The notes below the pieces were generated by a model. That model was not told the DNA's origin, made no database searches, and was given only the letters and a program-made list of their open reading frames with translations. Made by a program: the position numbers and the translations under genes. A DNA stretch of 64,000 bases, taken from contig JBBQUW010000001.1 in the NCBI GenBank assembly GCA_038212095.1, forward strand, positions 62,001 through 126,000. The letters run 5' to 3'. This DNA is from JAICYJ01 sp038212095. Lineage in GTDB: Bacteria; Actinomycetota; Thermoleophilia; Gaiellales; JAICJC01. This document shows positions 46,321 through 55,525 of the stretch, one piece after another. Within the stretch, counting starts at the first letter, position 1. The number at the start of each line of letters is the position of its first letter.

Positions 46321-46707
46321 ATGAGCGACCCGATCGATGACATCGACCTGCTGGCGGCGGCGCTACGGGCGGACGGCGCCGACTTGGCGGTCTACCTGAC
46401 CGTGCTGGCGGAGAAGCTCGAGGATGCGTTCCCCGGACTGTGCACAGTCGAGCGGCGCAGGGCCGGACTGCTCTCACGTGAGCGCGTCGTGGCCCGGGTC
46501 ACGGTCGCGCTCGGCGACCAGCGGTTCACACTCGAGCCTGCGCCGGGCGGCATCCTGGCCTCCCGTGATCGAGTGGTGCGCGGAATCGTGCTCGATCGCA
46601 AACGGCCATCGCTGGACGCCTGGGTGACGGCCCTGGCCGCGGCGCTCGCGGCGCAGGTTGCCGAGACCGGCGACGGGCGCGAGGCGCTGAGAGGCCTGCT
46701 GTCCTGA
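46321..46707 (+). CDS. Hypothetical protein, first gene of YbjQ-like operon
   Basis: A 128-residue soluble alpha/beta protein, no motif recognised. ATG 46321 has TATCCT eight bases upstream. Its stop overlaps the next start (TGATG), so it is translationally coupled to the two YbjQ-like genes and probably works with them. Confidence 0.75.
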   Translation: MSDPIDDIDLLAAALRADGADLAVYLTVLAEKLEDAFPGLCTVERRRAGLLSRERVVARVTVALGDQRFTLEPAPGGILASRDRVVRGIVLDRKRPSLDAWVTALAAALAAQVAETGDGREALRGLLS

Positions 46708-47675
46708 TGACGTTGTTCTCCGGTGATGACCGCCCAGAGGCCGACCCGAGCCCGGCTAAGATCCCCGAGCACGCGCGCGAACGGCTCGGCCGGCTCAAGG
46801 GCGGGGGCATCCCCTTCACCTCGAACCTCTCGGTCAACGAGTTCGCCGCGCTGCGGCGCCACCAGGTACAGCCGGTCTGCCAGGTGATGGGCAGCTCCGT
46901 CTACCACGTCGGCTGGCAGCGGTTGGGATGGAGCAGGCTGAACGCGCTGCAGCCCAACATGCGAGCCGATCCCAGCGCCGGCAGGTTGGCGATGACACGG
47001 CTCTCGTGGTACGGGATGCCACAGGAGCTGCGCACGATGAGCGCGGCCTTCAACGACGCCCGCGAGCGCGCTCTCGCGCGCCTCCGTCAGGAGACGGAGC
47101 TGTCCGCGGCTGATGCCGTGGTAGGTCTTCGGGTCACGCAGGACGTGCTCGGCGTGACCTCCGACCTGATCGAGTTTCGGGCCTCCGGCACCGCGGTGCG
47201 GGCGCCCTCCATGCGAACGCCGGACGGGCCCACGTACACCAACCTCAGCGGTCAGGATGTGAGCCTGCTGCTGGAAGCCGGTCATCGGTCGCTTGGGCTG
47301 GTCGCGGCGAGTTCGGTCTACTACGGCTCGGCTTCGCTTGAGACGGTGCAACGGCTGCGGACGGTGGGCGGCAAGCGGTGGCAGAACTTCGAGTTCGTCG
47401 AGTTCGCCGACGCCTGGTCGTATGCGCGAAACCGGGCCCTGATGCACATGCGCGGCCAGGCTGACGCGCTGGGCGCGAACGGCATCGTCGGCATCACATG
47501 GACGCAGGAGACGCACGAGCGCGAGGTCGAGGATTGTGGTTACCACTTCCCCGGCGTGATCTACGCGGTGCACGCCATCGGCACCGCCGTCTCCGGCCCG
47601 GCGGGCGACACCTCGCCCGACACCTACACCGTTATCTCGATGAGCGATCCCCCCACCGACCAGGAGCTGCCATGA
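46707..47675 (+). CDS. Double YbjQ-like (heavy-metal-binding-type) domain protein
   Basis: A 322-residue protein with two copies of a YbjQ/UPF0145-like unit. Each has an opening like FTSNLSVNEF or YTNLSGQD, a GSSVYH or ASSVYYG core, an ARxRAL helix, and an A.GIVG / AVVGL strand ending in GTAV. YbjQ-family proteins are annotated as heavy-metal-binding on weak evidence. It is coupled by ATGA to a second protein with the same layout. Confidence 0.75.
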   Translation: MTLFSGDDRPEADPSPAKIPEHARERLGRLKGGGIPFTSNLSVNEFAALRRHQVQPVCQVMGSSVYHVGWQRLGWSRLNALQPNMRADPSAGRLAMTRLSWYGMPQELRTMSAAFNDARERALARLRQETELSAADAVVGLRVTQDVLGVTSDLIEFRASGTAVRAPSMRTPDGPTYTNLSGQDVSLLLEAGHRSLGLVAASSVYYGSASLETVQRLRTVGGKRWQNFEFVEFADAWSYARNRALMHMRGQADALGANGIVGITWTQETHEREVEDCGYHFPGVIYAVHAIGTAVSGPAGDTSPDTYTVISMSDPPTDQELP

Positions 47676-48478
47676 GCTACGACCCAAACTCCCGGGAGGG
47701 ACTTCCTGAGGCCTCCGAGCAGCGGCTCGACCAGAACCGCGGCGGCCTGTTCACCTCTGACCTCTCGGTGAAAGAGTTCCTGCTCGTCAAGCAGGCCGGG
47801 TTTGAGCCGCTGGGGCTTGTGGTCGGCAGCTCGATCTACCACATCGGCCTGCAGATCTCCAACCCGCTGGAGAACATGGAGATGGAGGTGCTCACCCAGG
47901 CGATGTACCACGCCCGTGAGCTCGCGATGACGCGAATGGAGCAGGAGGCGGACTCGCTGGGAGCGGATGGCATCGTCGGCGTGCGGCTCGACGTCGGACG
48001 CTATGAGTGGGGCCATGACCTGGCCGAGTTCATCGCCATCGGCACCGCCGTCAAGCACCGGGAGGGAAAGCTGAACCGGGCGCCAACGGGCCGGCCGTTC
48101 ACCTCCGACCTGTCCGGGCAGGATTTCTGGACGCTGCTCGCCGCCGGTTACCGGCCGGTGGGGATGGTGATGGGTAGCTGCGTCTACCACGTCGCCCATC
48201 AGGGAATCGGCGGCTTTCTGAAGAAGGTCGGCCGCAACGTCGAGATGGAGAACTACACGCAGGCCCTCTACGACGCGCGCGAGCTTGCGATGGAACGGAT
48301 GCAGGCAGAGGCCCAGGCGGTCGACGCCGAGGGAGTTGTCGGGGTGCAGCTGCACGAGCGTTCGCACGGCTGGGGCTCGCATGTGGTCGAGTTCTTCGCC
48401 ATCGGCACCGGCGTCGTGCCGACCTCCGACGACCACGAGATCGCCTCGCCCACGCTGGTGCTGCCGATGGACGGTTAG
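47672..48478 (+). CDS. Double YbjQ-like domain protein, second copy
   Basis: A 268-residue protein with two YbjQ-like units (FTSDLSVKEF/GSSIYHIG/GIVGVRL and FTSDLSGQDF/GSCVYHVA/GVVGVQL), each ending GTAV or GTGV. ATG 47672 overlaps the upstream stop (ATGA). Its 3' end overlaps the convergent M14 peptidase stop by four bases. The operon encodes four such domains in total. Function unknown. Confidence 0.75.
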   Translation: MSYDPNSREGLPEASEQRLDQNRGGLFTSDLSVKEFLLVKQAGFEPLGLVVGSSIYHIGLQISNPLENMEMEVLTQAMYHARELAMTRMEQEADSLGADGIVGVRLDVGRYEWGHDLAEFIAIGTAVKHREGKLNRAPTGRPFTSDLSGQDFWTLLAAGYRPVGMVMGSCVYHVAHQGIGGFLKKVGRNVEMENYTQALYDARELAMERMQAEAQAVDAEGVVGVQLHERSHGWGSHVVEFFAIGTGVVPTSDDHEIASPTLVLPMDG

Positions 48479-50175
48479 AGCACGACCTCGGCCCGGCAGA
48501 CGCCTGCCCGAGGATGCCGCGCCGTTACCTGCACGCGCGTCCCGGCGTCCGCCTCGACCACCCACTCGCAACGCGTCCGCTCGCTGCTTGGCTCCGCGGC
48601 CGAGCCCCAGCCGAGCATGCTGATGGCGCGCGCGCGGCCGCCCAGCTGCCCCAGCTCGAGGTGCGGTTCGCCCGTCGCCAACCGACCACCGTCAGGCAGT
48701 GAGATGTCGACCTCCACCGGTCGCACGATCTTGCGGTCGATCGCCTTCTGGGAAACGTTGGTCGGCATCCAACCCGTGTTCTGCAGCACCAGCTGGACGC
48801 GGTGTGCCCCGGTCCCGACCGGCTCGGCGCGCAGACTGCGTACCTCCAGCCGCGGCGAGATCAGGGCCAGCTGCACCGCCCAGTCTGAGTGCGGTGAGAC
48901 CTCCCCCTCGAGCCGCGCCAGCGGCACGTTGCCGAGCCCGTTCATGTAGTCCCATCCGCCGATCTCGACCGGGCCCAGCTGGGGATGGTCGAACTGGTAC
49001 CAATCCACGTACGCCGCCCCGCCCAGCTCGCGATCTGACCACTCCAGCATCTTGACGTCGTCCTCGATCGGGTGATCCTTCCACCACTCGATGAACCGCA
49101 TGCCGATCTCAATGCCCGCCTGGCGCTGGGGGCTCCAGAACTCGGTCGTCCACCCGAACACCCCCAGGTGCTCGTACACCCAGTCGTCGAACGCGCCCCG
49201 CATGAAGGCTTTGGGCTCGTACTGGAAGTTGTGGAACACCGATGCGCACGGGTATCCGGTGATCGCGGTCGCAGCGGTGCCGACTCGCGTGTACGTCTCG
49301 AGGTCGGCGGGGGGAAACTCTTCGTCGGGCTTGGCGCCGTATGGCCGCAGGTGCACGCCGCCGAACGTGTGGTAGGTGACCACGTGGGTGATGTTCGGTC
49401 GGTCGACGATCGCCTGCACCGCCGCCCGCACCTCGGGTTCGGAGGTGGGGTAGGGACCGGCCCCCTCCTGCTCGCCTTGGGGTGCCCAGTCGTAGGGGAA
49501 GTTGCGGTTGAAATCGAGCCCCGCCAGCGCCGGCGCGATCTTGATGATCTCGCCGTCGTAGTCGCTCAGACGGCCCTCGTAGAGCAGCCGGAAGTACGGG
49601 CCGTCGCCCTCCTCGTCGGCCGCTCTTGGCACCAGCAGCCGGGGATGTGCGGGATCGATCTTCCACTGCCCGGTCTCGTCCGGGATGCGCATCGTCAGGA
49701 TCCGCCCGTCGCCGTCCATATCCTCCTCGTGCAGCCCTGGTTGGGCGTCGGCCAGCGGCCACGGCCGTACGCCTGAGCGCACCAGCTGCGGCCGGTCGGC
49801 GAGCGCCAGCTCCGCGCCGTCGGGATTCAGCCGCGGCACGACGTAGAAGGCGCGCGTCTCGAGCGCCCGCGTCACCCGCACGTCGTGCCCGTGACCCGCC
49901 AGCAGGTGGTGGATCAGGTGCAGGGCGGCGGCGGCGCCGGTCACCTCGGTGGCATGGATGTTCGCGTCCACCCAGACCGCGGGCTTGTCGGCGGCCGCAC
50001 CGGTGGCGAGGTTGGTGACGGCGCAGATCCAGATCTCGCGGCCCTCGTGGGACCGGCCGATCGAGTCGACCGCGAGCAGCTCCGGCCGGGTCGCCTCCCA
50101 GCCCGTGATCAGTGTGGTCAGCTCGTCGTACCGTGGCCAGTGGTCGTACGGCGGTGCTGTCAGCTCTGATGCCAC
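48475..50175 (-). CDS. M14-family zinc carboxypeptidase
   Basis: A metallopeptidase with zinc ligands in NIHATE (HxxE) and a later His in TYHTFGG, substrate-binding NRNFPYDW and candidate catalytic Glu in GWTTEFWSP. About 320 further residues include a beta-rich C-terminal region. No signal peptide is visible, so it may act inside the cell. GTG 50175 is preferred over TTG 50184 because TAGCAT lies eight bases upstream of it. Confidence 0.88.
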   Translation of the reverse strand: MASELTAPPYDHWPRYDELTTLITGWEATRPELLAVDSIGRSHEGREIWICAVTNLATGAAADKPAVWVDANIHATEVTGAAAALHLIHHLLAGHGHDVRVTRALETRAFYVVPRLNPDGAELALADRPQLVRSGVRPWPLADAQPGLHEEDMDGDGRILTMRIPDETGQWKIDPAHPRLLVPRAADEEGDGPYFRLLYEGRLSDYDGEIIKIAPALAGLDFNRNFPYDWAPQGEQEGAGPYPTSEPEVRAAVQAIVDRPNITHVVTYHTFGGVHLRPYGAKPDEEFPPADLETYTRVGTAATAITGYPCASVFHNFQYEPKAFMRGAFDDWVYEHLGVFGWTTEFWSPQRQAGIEIGMRFIEWWKDHPIEDDVKMLEWSDRELGGAAYVDWYQFDHPQLGPVEIGGWDYMNGLGNVPLARLEGEVSPHSDWAVQLALISPRLEVRSLRAEPVGTGAHRVQLVLQNTGWMPTNVSQKAIDRKIVRPVEVDISLPDGGRLATGEPHLELGQLGGRARAISMLGWGSAAEPSSERTRCEWVVEADAGTRVQVTARHPRAGVCRAEVVL

Positions 50176-50251
50176 GACCGGCAATGCTAGAGGATCCCAC
50201 AGCCGCCGGTTCGGGCTTGTGCGGGCGCCGCCGGTCCGCTACCACTAGGCG

Positions 50252-50986
50252 GTGCCACACGGCTCGCCACGCGTCCTTCTGATCGCCGCCGTGACCCTGA
50301 TCTGGATCCCGGTCGTGCTGCTCGCTGACGGCTCGGCCGGCATCGATCTGCAGCGTTTGCTAGGTGCCGCCACCTGGCTGCTCCTAATCGGTCTCCTGCG
50401 GGGCGAGCCGCGCCCGGTGCGGATTCAGGTCGGCGCCGTGATCGTGGCGGCGACCCTGCTGGAGTACAGCGCCTCGCCGCTGCTCGGCCTGTACACCTAC
50501 CGCCTGCACAACGTGCCCAGCTTCGTGCCGCCCGGACACGGCCTCGTCTACCTGGCGGCCCTGACGGCGGCCGGCGCGATGCGGACAAATCGGATTGGCG
50601 CCTGGTTCCCACGGGTGGTGCTGGTGGTGGCGGCCGGCTGGGCTCTGTGGGGGATCACGCTCAGTTCTCGTCCCGACACGGGAGGCGCGCTGCTGTACCT
50701 GTTCCTGGCCGCATTCACCCTGCGCGGGCGCGCACCGCTGGTGTACTCCGCCGCGTTCGTGGTCACCGCTTACCTCGAGATCATCGGCACCCATGTCGGC
50801 AACTGGGCCTGGGCGCAGCACGACTTCATCGGCGTGACGACGCTGGGTAACCCGCCCAGCGGCATCGCCGGCGGCTACTGCTTCCTGGACATGGTCGGCA
50901 TCTACGTGGCCGCGCGGATGGCGACGGCGCACCTGCCCGAGGTGATCGTCGAGCCCGCTTCGGAGCCCGTCGCCGAGCCCGTCTAG
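50252..50986 (+). CDS. Multi-pass membrane protein
   Basis: A 244-residue protein with about seven hydrophobic helices, polar loops containing conserved-looking His/Asn/Trp (GTHVGNWAWAQHDF), and a short acidic tail repeating EPVAEPV. GTG 50252 has TACCAC upstream. It resembles uncharacterised carotenoid-cluster-like or DUF membrane proteins in layout, but I cannot assign it. Confidence 0.65.
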   Translation: MPHGSPRVLLIAAVTLIWIPVVLLADGSAGIDLQRLLGAATWLLLIGLLRGEPRPVRIQVGAVIVAATLLEYSASPLLGLYTYRLHNVPSFVPPGHGLVYLAALTAAGAMRTNRIGAWFPRVVLVVAAGWALWGITLSSRPDTGGALLYLFLAAFTLRGRAPLVYSAAFVVTAYLEIIGTHVGNWAWAQHDFIGVTTLGNPPSGIAGGYCFLDMVGIYVAARMATAHLPEVIVEPASEPVAEPV

Positions 50987-50999
50987 ATAGGATCGGGCC

Positions 51000-51497
51000 G
51001 TGCCCACGCTGCCACTCGACCTCGCGCGCTACCCGATCGACGACCTCGACAGCGACGCCGCCGCGGCGCTGATCGACCGCTGCCGAGAGCAGATCGCGGC
51101 CACCGGTCTGTGCCTGCTGCCCGGCTTCCTCCCCGAGTCCCAGGTACTGCAGGCCGTTGCTGAGGCAGATGCCGCGATGGCGCATGCATTCGTCAAACGG
51201 CGCGGCATCGTCGCCTACGACGAGAACGAGATCGACCCGCGGTTGCCGGGTGACGACGCCGTGCGCACCGCCCATCGGCACGCCATGAGCGTCGTCGCGT
51301 ACGACCAGATCGGCGACGGTTCGCCAATCCGGGCGCTGTACGAGTGGCAGGGATTCGCCGAGTTCCTGGCGGCGGTGCTGGAGCAGCCGGTGTTCCGCTG
51401 TGCCGACCCCCTGATCTCGCTCGTGATCACGGCGATGGATGAGGGCGAGGAGCAGGGTTGGCACTTCGACGACGATTGCCAGTTCTCGCTCTACTAA
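51000..51497 (+). pseudogene. 2OG-Fe(II) oxygenase-like gene, 3'-truncated
   Basis: A 165-residue product that begins like a non-heme iron oxygenase of the HalD/BesD-like or related 2OG family and reaches the first metal-binding motif GWHFDDD (HxD) near residue 155, then ends in QFSLY with a TAA stop. The second His and the 2OG-binding Arg are missing. GTG 51000 has TAGGAT six bases upstream. Truncation directly before a tyrosine recombinase gene suggests insertion of an element here. The missing 3' part is not in the window. Confidence 0.7.
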
Positions 51498-51575
51498 GAG
51501 TCTTTCCCAGCCGACCCATCCGATAGTCTAGTAGACCTAGAGTAGACGATGAATCGCTGAAAGTAGAGGCCCAAG
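51498..51575. promoter_or_regulatory. Candidate left attachment site / integrase promoter
   Basis: This lies between the truncated oxygenase and the recombinase. It contains a direct repeat AGTAGAC (51530-51536 and 51541-51547, period 11) and the inverted pair GTCTA/TAGAC, suitable for recombinase arm or Xis binding. The exact core site cannot be defined without the right end of the element. Confidence 0.4.
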
Positions 51576-52486
51576 TTGCACAAGCTCTTCGAGGGCTATC
51601 TGGCCCACTTGGAGATGAGCGGTCGGGAAGCATCGACCGTGATGAACACCAAGACCAGCCTGGCGCAGTTCGACCAGTACCTGGCCGACGTGGGGTGTCG
51701 CCGCAGGACGATCCCGTGCTGGAGGTGGAGCAGTTCTTCTTTGGGCTGCGGTCGAAGTACAGCCCCGGTACGATTCGCAACCGGCAGACCCACATCAGGG
51801 CTGCCTATCGGTACGCCATCAAGCTGCGCCTGGTGTCGGACGACCCGACCAGGCTGCTAGAGCAGGTCAAGCTGGATCAGGCCGAGCCGGACACCTTCTC
51901 GGGCGACCAACTACGGGCGATCTGGGCCGAGGTCGAGAGCCTCGCCGAAGAGGTCGTTTTCATCGCTCTGGCCTTCACCGGCCTGCGCAAGATGGAGTTC
52001 GCCAAACTCTTGTGGGAGCAGGTGAACTGGGACGAGGACTACCTGAACATTTACGGACGCGGTGCCAAGCGTGGCGCGGTCGGCAAGATGGGCAAGCCCC
52101 GGCGCGTCCCGATCCACCCGGTGCTGCGCGGGGTGCTGATCCGGGCTTGGGACAACCGCCGTGACGGCCAGCAACATGTGCTGGAGTCGCGGCACCAGCG
52201 GCACTTCTCAGACACCGGCTTTGACCGGGCGCTAGCGGTGCTGCTTGATAGGGCTGCGGTGAAGGGCAGCGCAAAGACGTTCCGCGCCACCTTCAACTCC
52301 AGCTTGAACGAGAACGACGCCCATGAACGATACGTGGAGCGGATCATGGGCCATGGGGCCAGCACCATCAATCGCAAGCACTACCAGCGGCGTGCAGACT
52401 CAAAGCTCTACGAAACTATCCTGCTGGTCTACAAGGACGATCCCATCGTCGCGCCCCGCCTGGCGTCAGTCTCGCGGGCGATCTAG
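51576..52486 (+). CDS. Tyrosine recombinase/integrase, frameshifted near residue 38
   Basis: N-terminal SAM-like DNA-binding part starts at TTG 51576 in one frame (KTSLAQFDQYLADVG) and continues from about 51690 in another (VSPQDDPVLEVEQFFFGL). Adding one G to the GGGG run near 51688 fuses them. The catalytic domain shows Arg in FTGLRKMEF, the Lys region KRGAVGKMGKPRRVP, HERYVERIMGH (HxxR-like region) and a Tyr in NRKHYQRR. It probably integrates the element that truncated the oxygenase. Whether it is active depends on the frameshift being real. Confidence 0.8.
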
Positions 52487-52491
52487 TCCAT

Positions 52492-53676
52492 ATGGAACAG
52501 ATCGAGATCCATGGCTCCTACGACGAGGAGCGGGCGCTTCAAGCGTTGACGGTGATCTTTGGCGGTCAGCGTCCGCCGTTTGAGATCCGCTGGCTGGATC
52601 GGTTGGATCGGCCGGTCTGGGTGGAGTCGCCCGAGGAGGTGCTGTGCTCGGGGGCTGGCTACTTCGGCCCGGTTGGCCGCAAGCGTGATCGGGTCGGCAA
52701 CGGCATGGGCAAGGAGAACGTCGCCGTGGTCAGCGACGTGGTGTGGCTGGATCTTGATGCGCCCGATGATGTGCTGGAGCGCGATGTGCTGGTTGTGCTG
52801 GCGGAGCAGCGTTTGGAGATGCTGCGAGCCTGCGGCCTGTGTCCGAGTGTGTACATCTTCTCGGGCCAGGGGTCGTGGGCGTTTTGGAAGCTGGCGTGGC
52901 CGATCCCATCGCCGGACACCGAGGTGCTGAATCGTCGCCTCGCCGCCGAGTTCGCGGCGCGGCTGGGGCGACGAGCGAGCGAGCACAACATCGACCGTGT
53001 GGCGCGGCTACCAGGCGCATGGCATCAGACGACGGGCTTGCAGGCATTCGTGATGGCCGTGACTGGAGTCGTGTGGCGGTTGCCCGACTTGGATGAACTG
53101 CTGGTGGCGGATGTCAGCGCGTCCAACGGTGTCCCAGTCAGGCGGGGCGCGCCCTCGACGCTTCGCCCTGGACTGCGTGTGCCGACGCTGTCGCTGCCCG
53201 CGGATCTCGCCAGTTACGTCCGGGAGCGGCCGTCCAAGCAGGAACGCAAGAGGAGCGCCATCGACGGCTCGCAGATCGAGCAGGCCATTGTCTGCCGACT
53301 GGTGAATCGGGGCTGCTCGGACGAGGACATCGCCGCCTACTTCGACCACCACCAACTTCCCCGCCACATGGAGGAGCGCGGCCGGACACGCGGCTACGGG
53401 TGGTTAGAGGACGGCATCGTCACGGCACGCGGTCGAACGAGCCTGGGGGACAGCAGGAGTACAACAGGTGCAGCACATGTGAGTCAGACGGATGAGACTC
53501 TCGGCGGGGGAGACTCGCCGGTGGAGCCGAAGAAGGCTGTGCGTGATGGCCGCAAGCGGTGGGGAATCTTGCGGGACATGGTGTGTGGCCAGCCCGGCCG
53601 CGAGCTTGTCGCGGAGGTGATGGCACGGTTCGGCATCAGCCGCGCGCAGGTCTTGGGCAGTTCGTCTTCGTTCTGA
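52492..53676 (+). CDS. AEP-like primase-polymerase / replication protein
   Basis: A 394-residue protein with features of archaeo-eukaryotic primases of mobile elements: metal-binding VWLDLDAPD near residue 85, IFSGQGSWAFWKL, and DRVARLPGAWHQTTG matching the R-x-PG block near 165-180. A basic linker follows, and the C-terminal end (LVAEVMARFGISRAQVLG) looks like a helix-turn-helix. ATG 52492 lies five bases after the integrase stop, so the two form one module of an integrative, possibly plasmid-like element. Confidence 0.6.
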   Translation: MEQIEIHGSYDEERALQALTVIFGGQRPPFEIRWLDRLDRPVWVESPEEVLCSGAGYFGPVGRKRDRVGNGMGKENVAVVSDVVWLDLDAPDDVLERDVLVVLAEQRLEMLRACGLCPSVYIFSGQGSWAFWKLAWPIPSPDTEVLNRRLAAEFAARLGRRASEHNIDRVARLPGAWHQTTGLQAFVMAVTGVVWRLPDLDELLVADVSASNGVPVRRGAPSTLRPGLRVPTLSLPADLASYVRERPSKQERKRSAIDGSQIEQAIVCRLVNRGCSDEDIAAYFDHHQLPRHMEERGRTRGYGWLEDGIVTARGRTSLGDSRSTTGAAHVSQTDETLGGGDSPVEPKKAVRDGRKRWGILRDMVCGQPGRELVAEVMARFGISRAQVLGSSSSF

Positions 53677-54041
53677 GCGACTCGACTTCCCAGCGACTCG
53701 ACATCGCAACGACAGACGCGAACGGCCGGTATGTGCATCTGATCGCGGTTGGCGTCGCCCAGCCTCGCCTCAAGGTAGCTGCTCTGATACCGCTGAGCAG
53801 CTAGCGGCGGAACGAGCGCACCCCTCGTAACGCGGACGGCAGGGCGACCGCAGAAAAGAAGGCTCATTGCAAATGAGCCTCTCCAGCGGCTCAGGCACGG
53901 CCAAACCCGTCCTCAGCGCGGCTGCCACGGGAACCCGTCGCACGTCAGGCTCATCTAATCTGGCGTCATGCAGCGGCGGTCGGGGGTGGGGCATTCATCG
54001 CCTTCGGGCGATGCGATAATGCGAGCGGTATCCTCTCAGAC
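53677..54041. other. Intergenic region with an orphan hairpin
   Basis: About 365 bases without a convincing gene. GGCTCATT-gca-AATGAGCC (53861-53879) is a perfect 8-bp stem. On the minus strand it is followed by TTCTTTTCT, so it looks like an intrinsic terminator for a leftward transcript, yet no minus-strand gene is visible to its right before 54042. Confidence 0.5.
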
Positions 54042-54602
54042 GTGTCCTTCTGCCAGTACTGCGGATCGGAAACGACGCAAGCTGCGAGGTTCTGCGCGAC
54101 GTGCGGGCAGCCGCTTTCCCAGTTCGCAGTTGCCGAGTCGTCCCACCAGAGTGCGCGAGGCGGCGTGAGCGCCAAGTGGAGGAACTGGCTTCCGGGTGTG
54201 ATTCTCGCGGTCGCCGGGTTCTGCATCCTGGGCCTTTCGATAGTGGCCGTGTACCGGTCGAGTCAACCTGAGCGAACAACGACGGTCACGATCCACAACG
54301 ACTTGCCGTATACGGTGCAGCTAGGCGAGTGTTCAGACACCACCTTCATCATGGGGTCAAATGGGGAGTGCGTCGAGTACTCCATGCTCGACCGAGTGTT
54401 CGTGGAACCTGGTGAGTATGCGACCCTGACGGTGGGCCTCCACGACGTACAGATCGTCATGAAAGACGACGGCAACGTCAGGCTCGGCTGCCTTCACTAC
54501 CAGTTCGACGACAGCAACGCCGATTCCGTCGTCTACATCAATGCCAGCGAGTACCGGCCATGCCTGGATCAAACACCCGCAGTTCCCGTCCCGTTTCGTT
54601 GA
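54042..54602 (+). CDS. Zinc-ribbon membrane protein
   Basis: A 186-residue protein with an N-terminal zinc ribbon (CQYCGSE ... CATCGQ), a single membrane helix at about 52-72 (GVILAVAGFCILGLSIVAVY) and an extracytoplasmic beta domain with several Cys. GTG 54042 has TATCCT seven bases upstream. The zinc ribbon would face the cytoplasm. Function unknown. Confidence 0.7.
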   Translation: MSFCQYCGSETTQAARFCATCGQPLSQFAVAESSHQSARGGVSAKWRNWLPGVILAVAGFCILGLSIVAVYRSSQPERTTTVTIHNDLPYTVQLGECSDTTFIMGSNGECVEYSMLDRVFVEPGEYATLTVGLHDVQIVMKDDGNVRLGCLHYQFDDSNADSVVYINASEYRPCLDQTPAVPVPFR

Positions 54603-54896
54603 CTCGAACATGGCGAGGACGGGAGCGCATGCCGCGGTGACTGAGAGCAACGGGAGAGTCGTTATCGCCATCGTGGGTGCACGCGATAGCGGCTTGTCCG
54701 GTACTCGCAGGCCAATCGGTTGACGCTTCCGGGCTGGGTAACGAAATCCCCCTATTAGCCCGCGTGGTGTCCAAATCACCCGCGCAGTTGAGGCAGTGTG
54801 GGCGGTGTTCGTGGTGGACATGGTCATCCTCGCAGTAGGAATGGTTCCATCGACGGCGATGAGGCTCTCCGTCCGGCCAAGGGGTAGAATCGGTTC
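54603..54896. other. Intergenic region, no gene supported
   Basis: About 290 bases. Short frames here have no conserved-looking content. TAGAAT appears at the right end six bases before GTG 54897, marking the next transcript start. Confidence 0.4.
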
Positions 54897-55329
54897 GTGG
54901 ATTGGCAGACCGCAGGATGAGTGGTGAACCGCGATTGGTGGACGCGGTGCCGGAGTTGTCGGCAGTGTTGGATCGGGAACTGCGTCTGGGTGGTCATCTG
55001 GAACTGGCTGACCTATCGCTGAGGTTCGCCTGTTCGGCTGCGAGTACGAGTCGAATGCAGCCTCATTGCGTTTCGTTGCCTCGCTGAGAAGGCAGGATGT
55101 ACCCCGACTTACTCAACTGGATGTGGGCAAGCAACGTCCAGACCGGCTGAGCCGATTCTGGCTCTGGTTGGATGGAAATGTGCCGGTCGCGCTTGGAATC
55201 AATGGCCTCGGGACGCTGAGACCACGTCTGCATCAGATCGGAACGCGACCGCCTTGGGGCCATACGCAAGCCAAGTCCGAGATGAGTTGGATCCCGACCA
55301 CGAGGCACTCGTCGGAGCCAGAACACTGA
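54897..55329 (+). pseudogene. Hypothetical gene with probable frameshifts
   Basis: TAGAAT followed by six bases and GTG 54897 looks like a leaderless start, but that frame stops after seven codons. Adjacent frames carry a plausible protein: LVDAVPELSAVLDREL in one, switching near 55023 to VRLFGCEYESNAASLRFVAS in another, running to 55329. Two single-base indels would join them. The family is unknown. Real decay or sequencing error cannot be separated here. Confidence 0.4.
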
Positions 55330-55394
55330 CCACGAGCGTGGCAACGGCCAGATTTACGCTGTTGCCAGCGGAGACACTCCCGCGTCCTCGACGT

Positions 55395-55425
55395 TCTGAG
55401 CGCCGCTCTGCCGCCCTGGGGGAGA
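55395..55425 (-). repeat. Dispersed GGCAGAATGGCGCTCAGA repeat, copy 1 (diverged)
   Basis: A reverse-strand copy of the short repeat found at 59691, 60663, 61717 and 61974: read on the minus strand it has CAGGGCGGCAGAGCGGCGCT then CAGAACG. The central GGCGCTCAGA part is kept. It lies in a non-coding gap. Confidence 0.5.
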
Positions 55426-55525
55426 AGTGGCGGTGATGCCCCGGCCTGCCACTGGCATGGCTTCACAGCGCCGCTGGATACGCGCTGTGGCCTGCGGTTG
55501 AGAGGGCGGTACACTTCCTCTCGTA

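Noticed and set aside
53559..53804. Plus-strand frame after the replication protein
   Set aside because: It mostly overlaps the end of the replication gene in another frame, with no start signal; a frameshifted C-terminus cannot be excluded.
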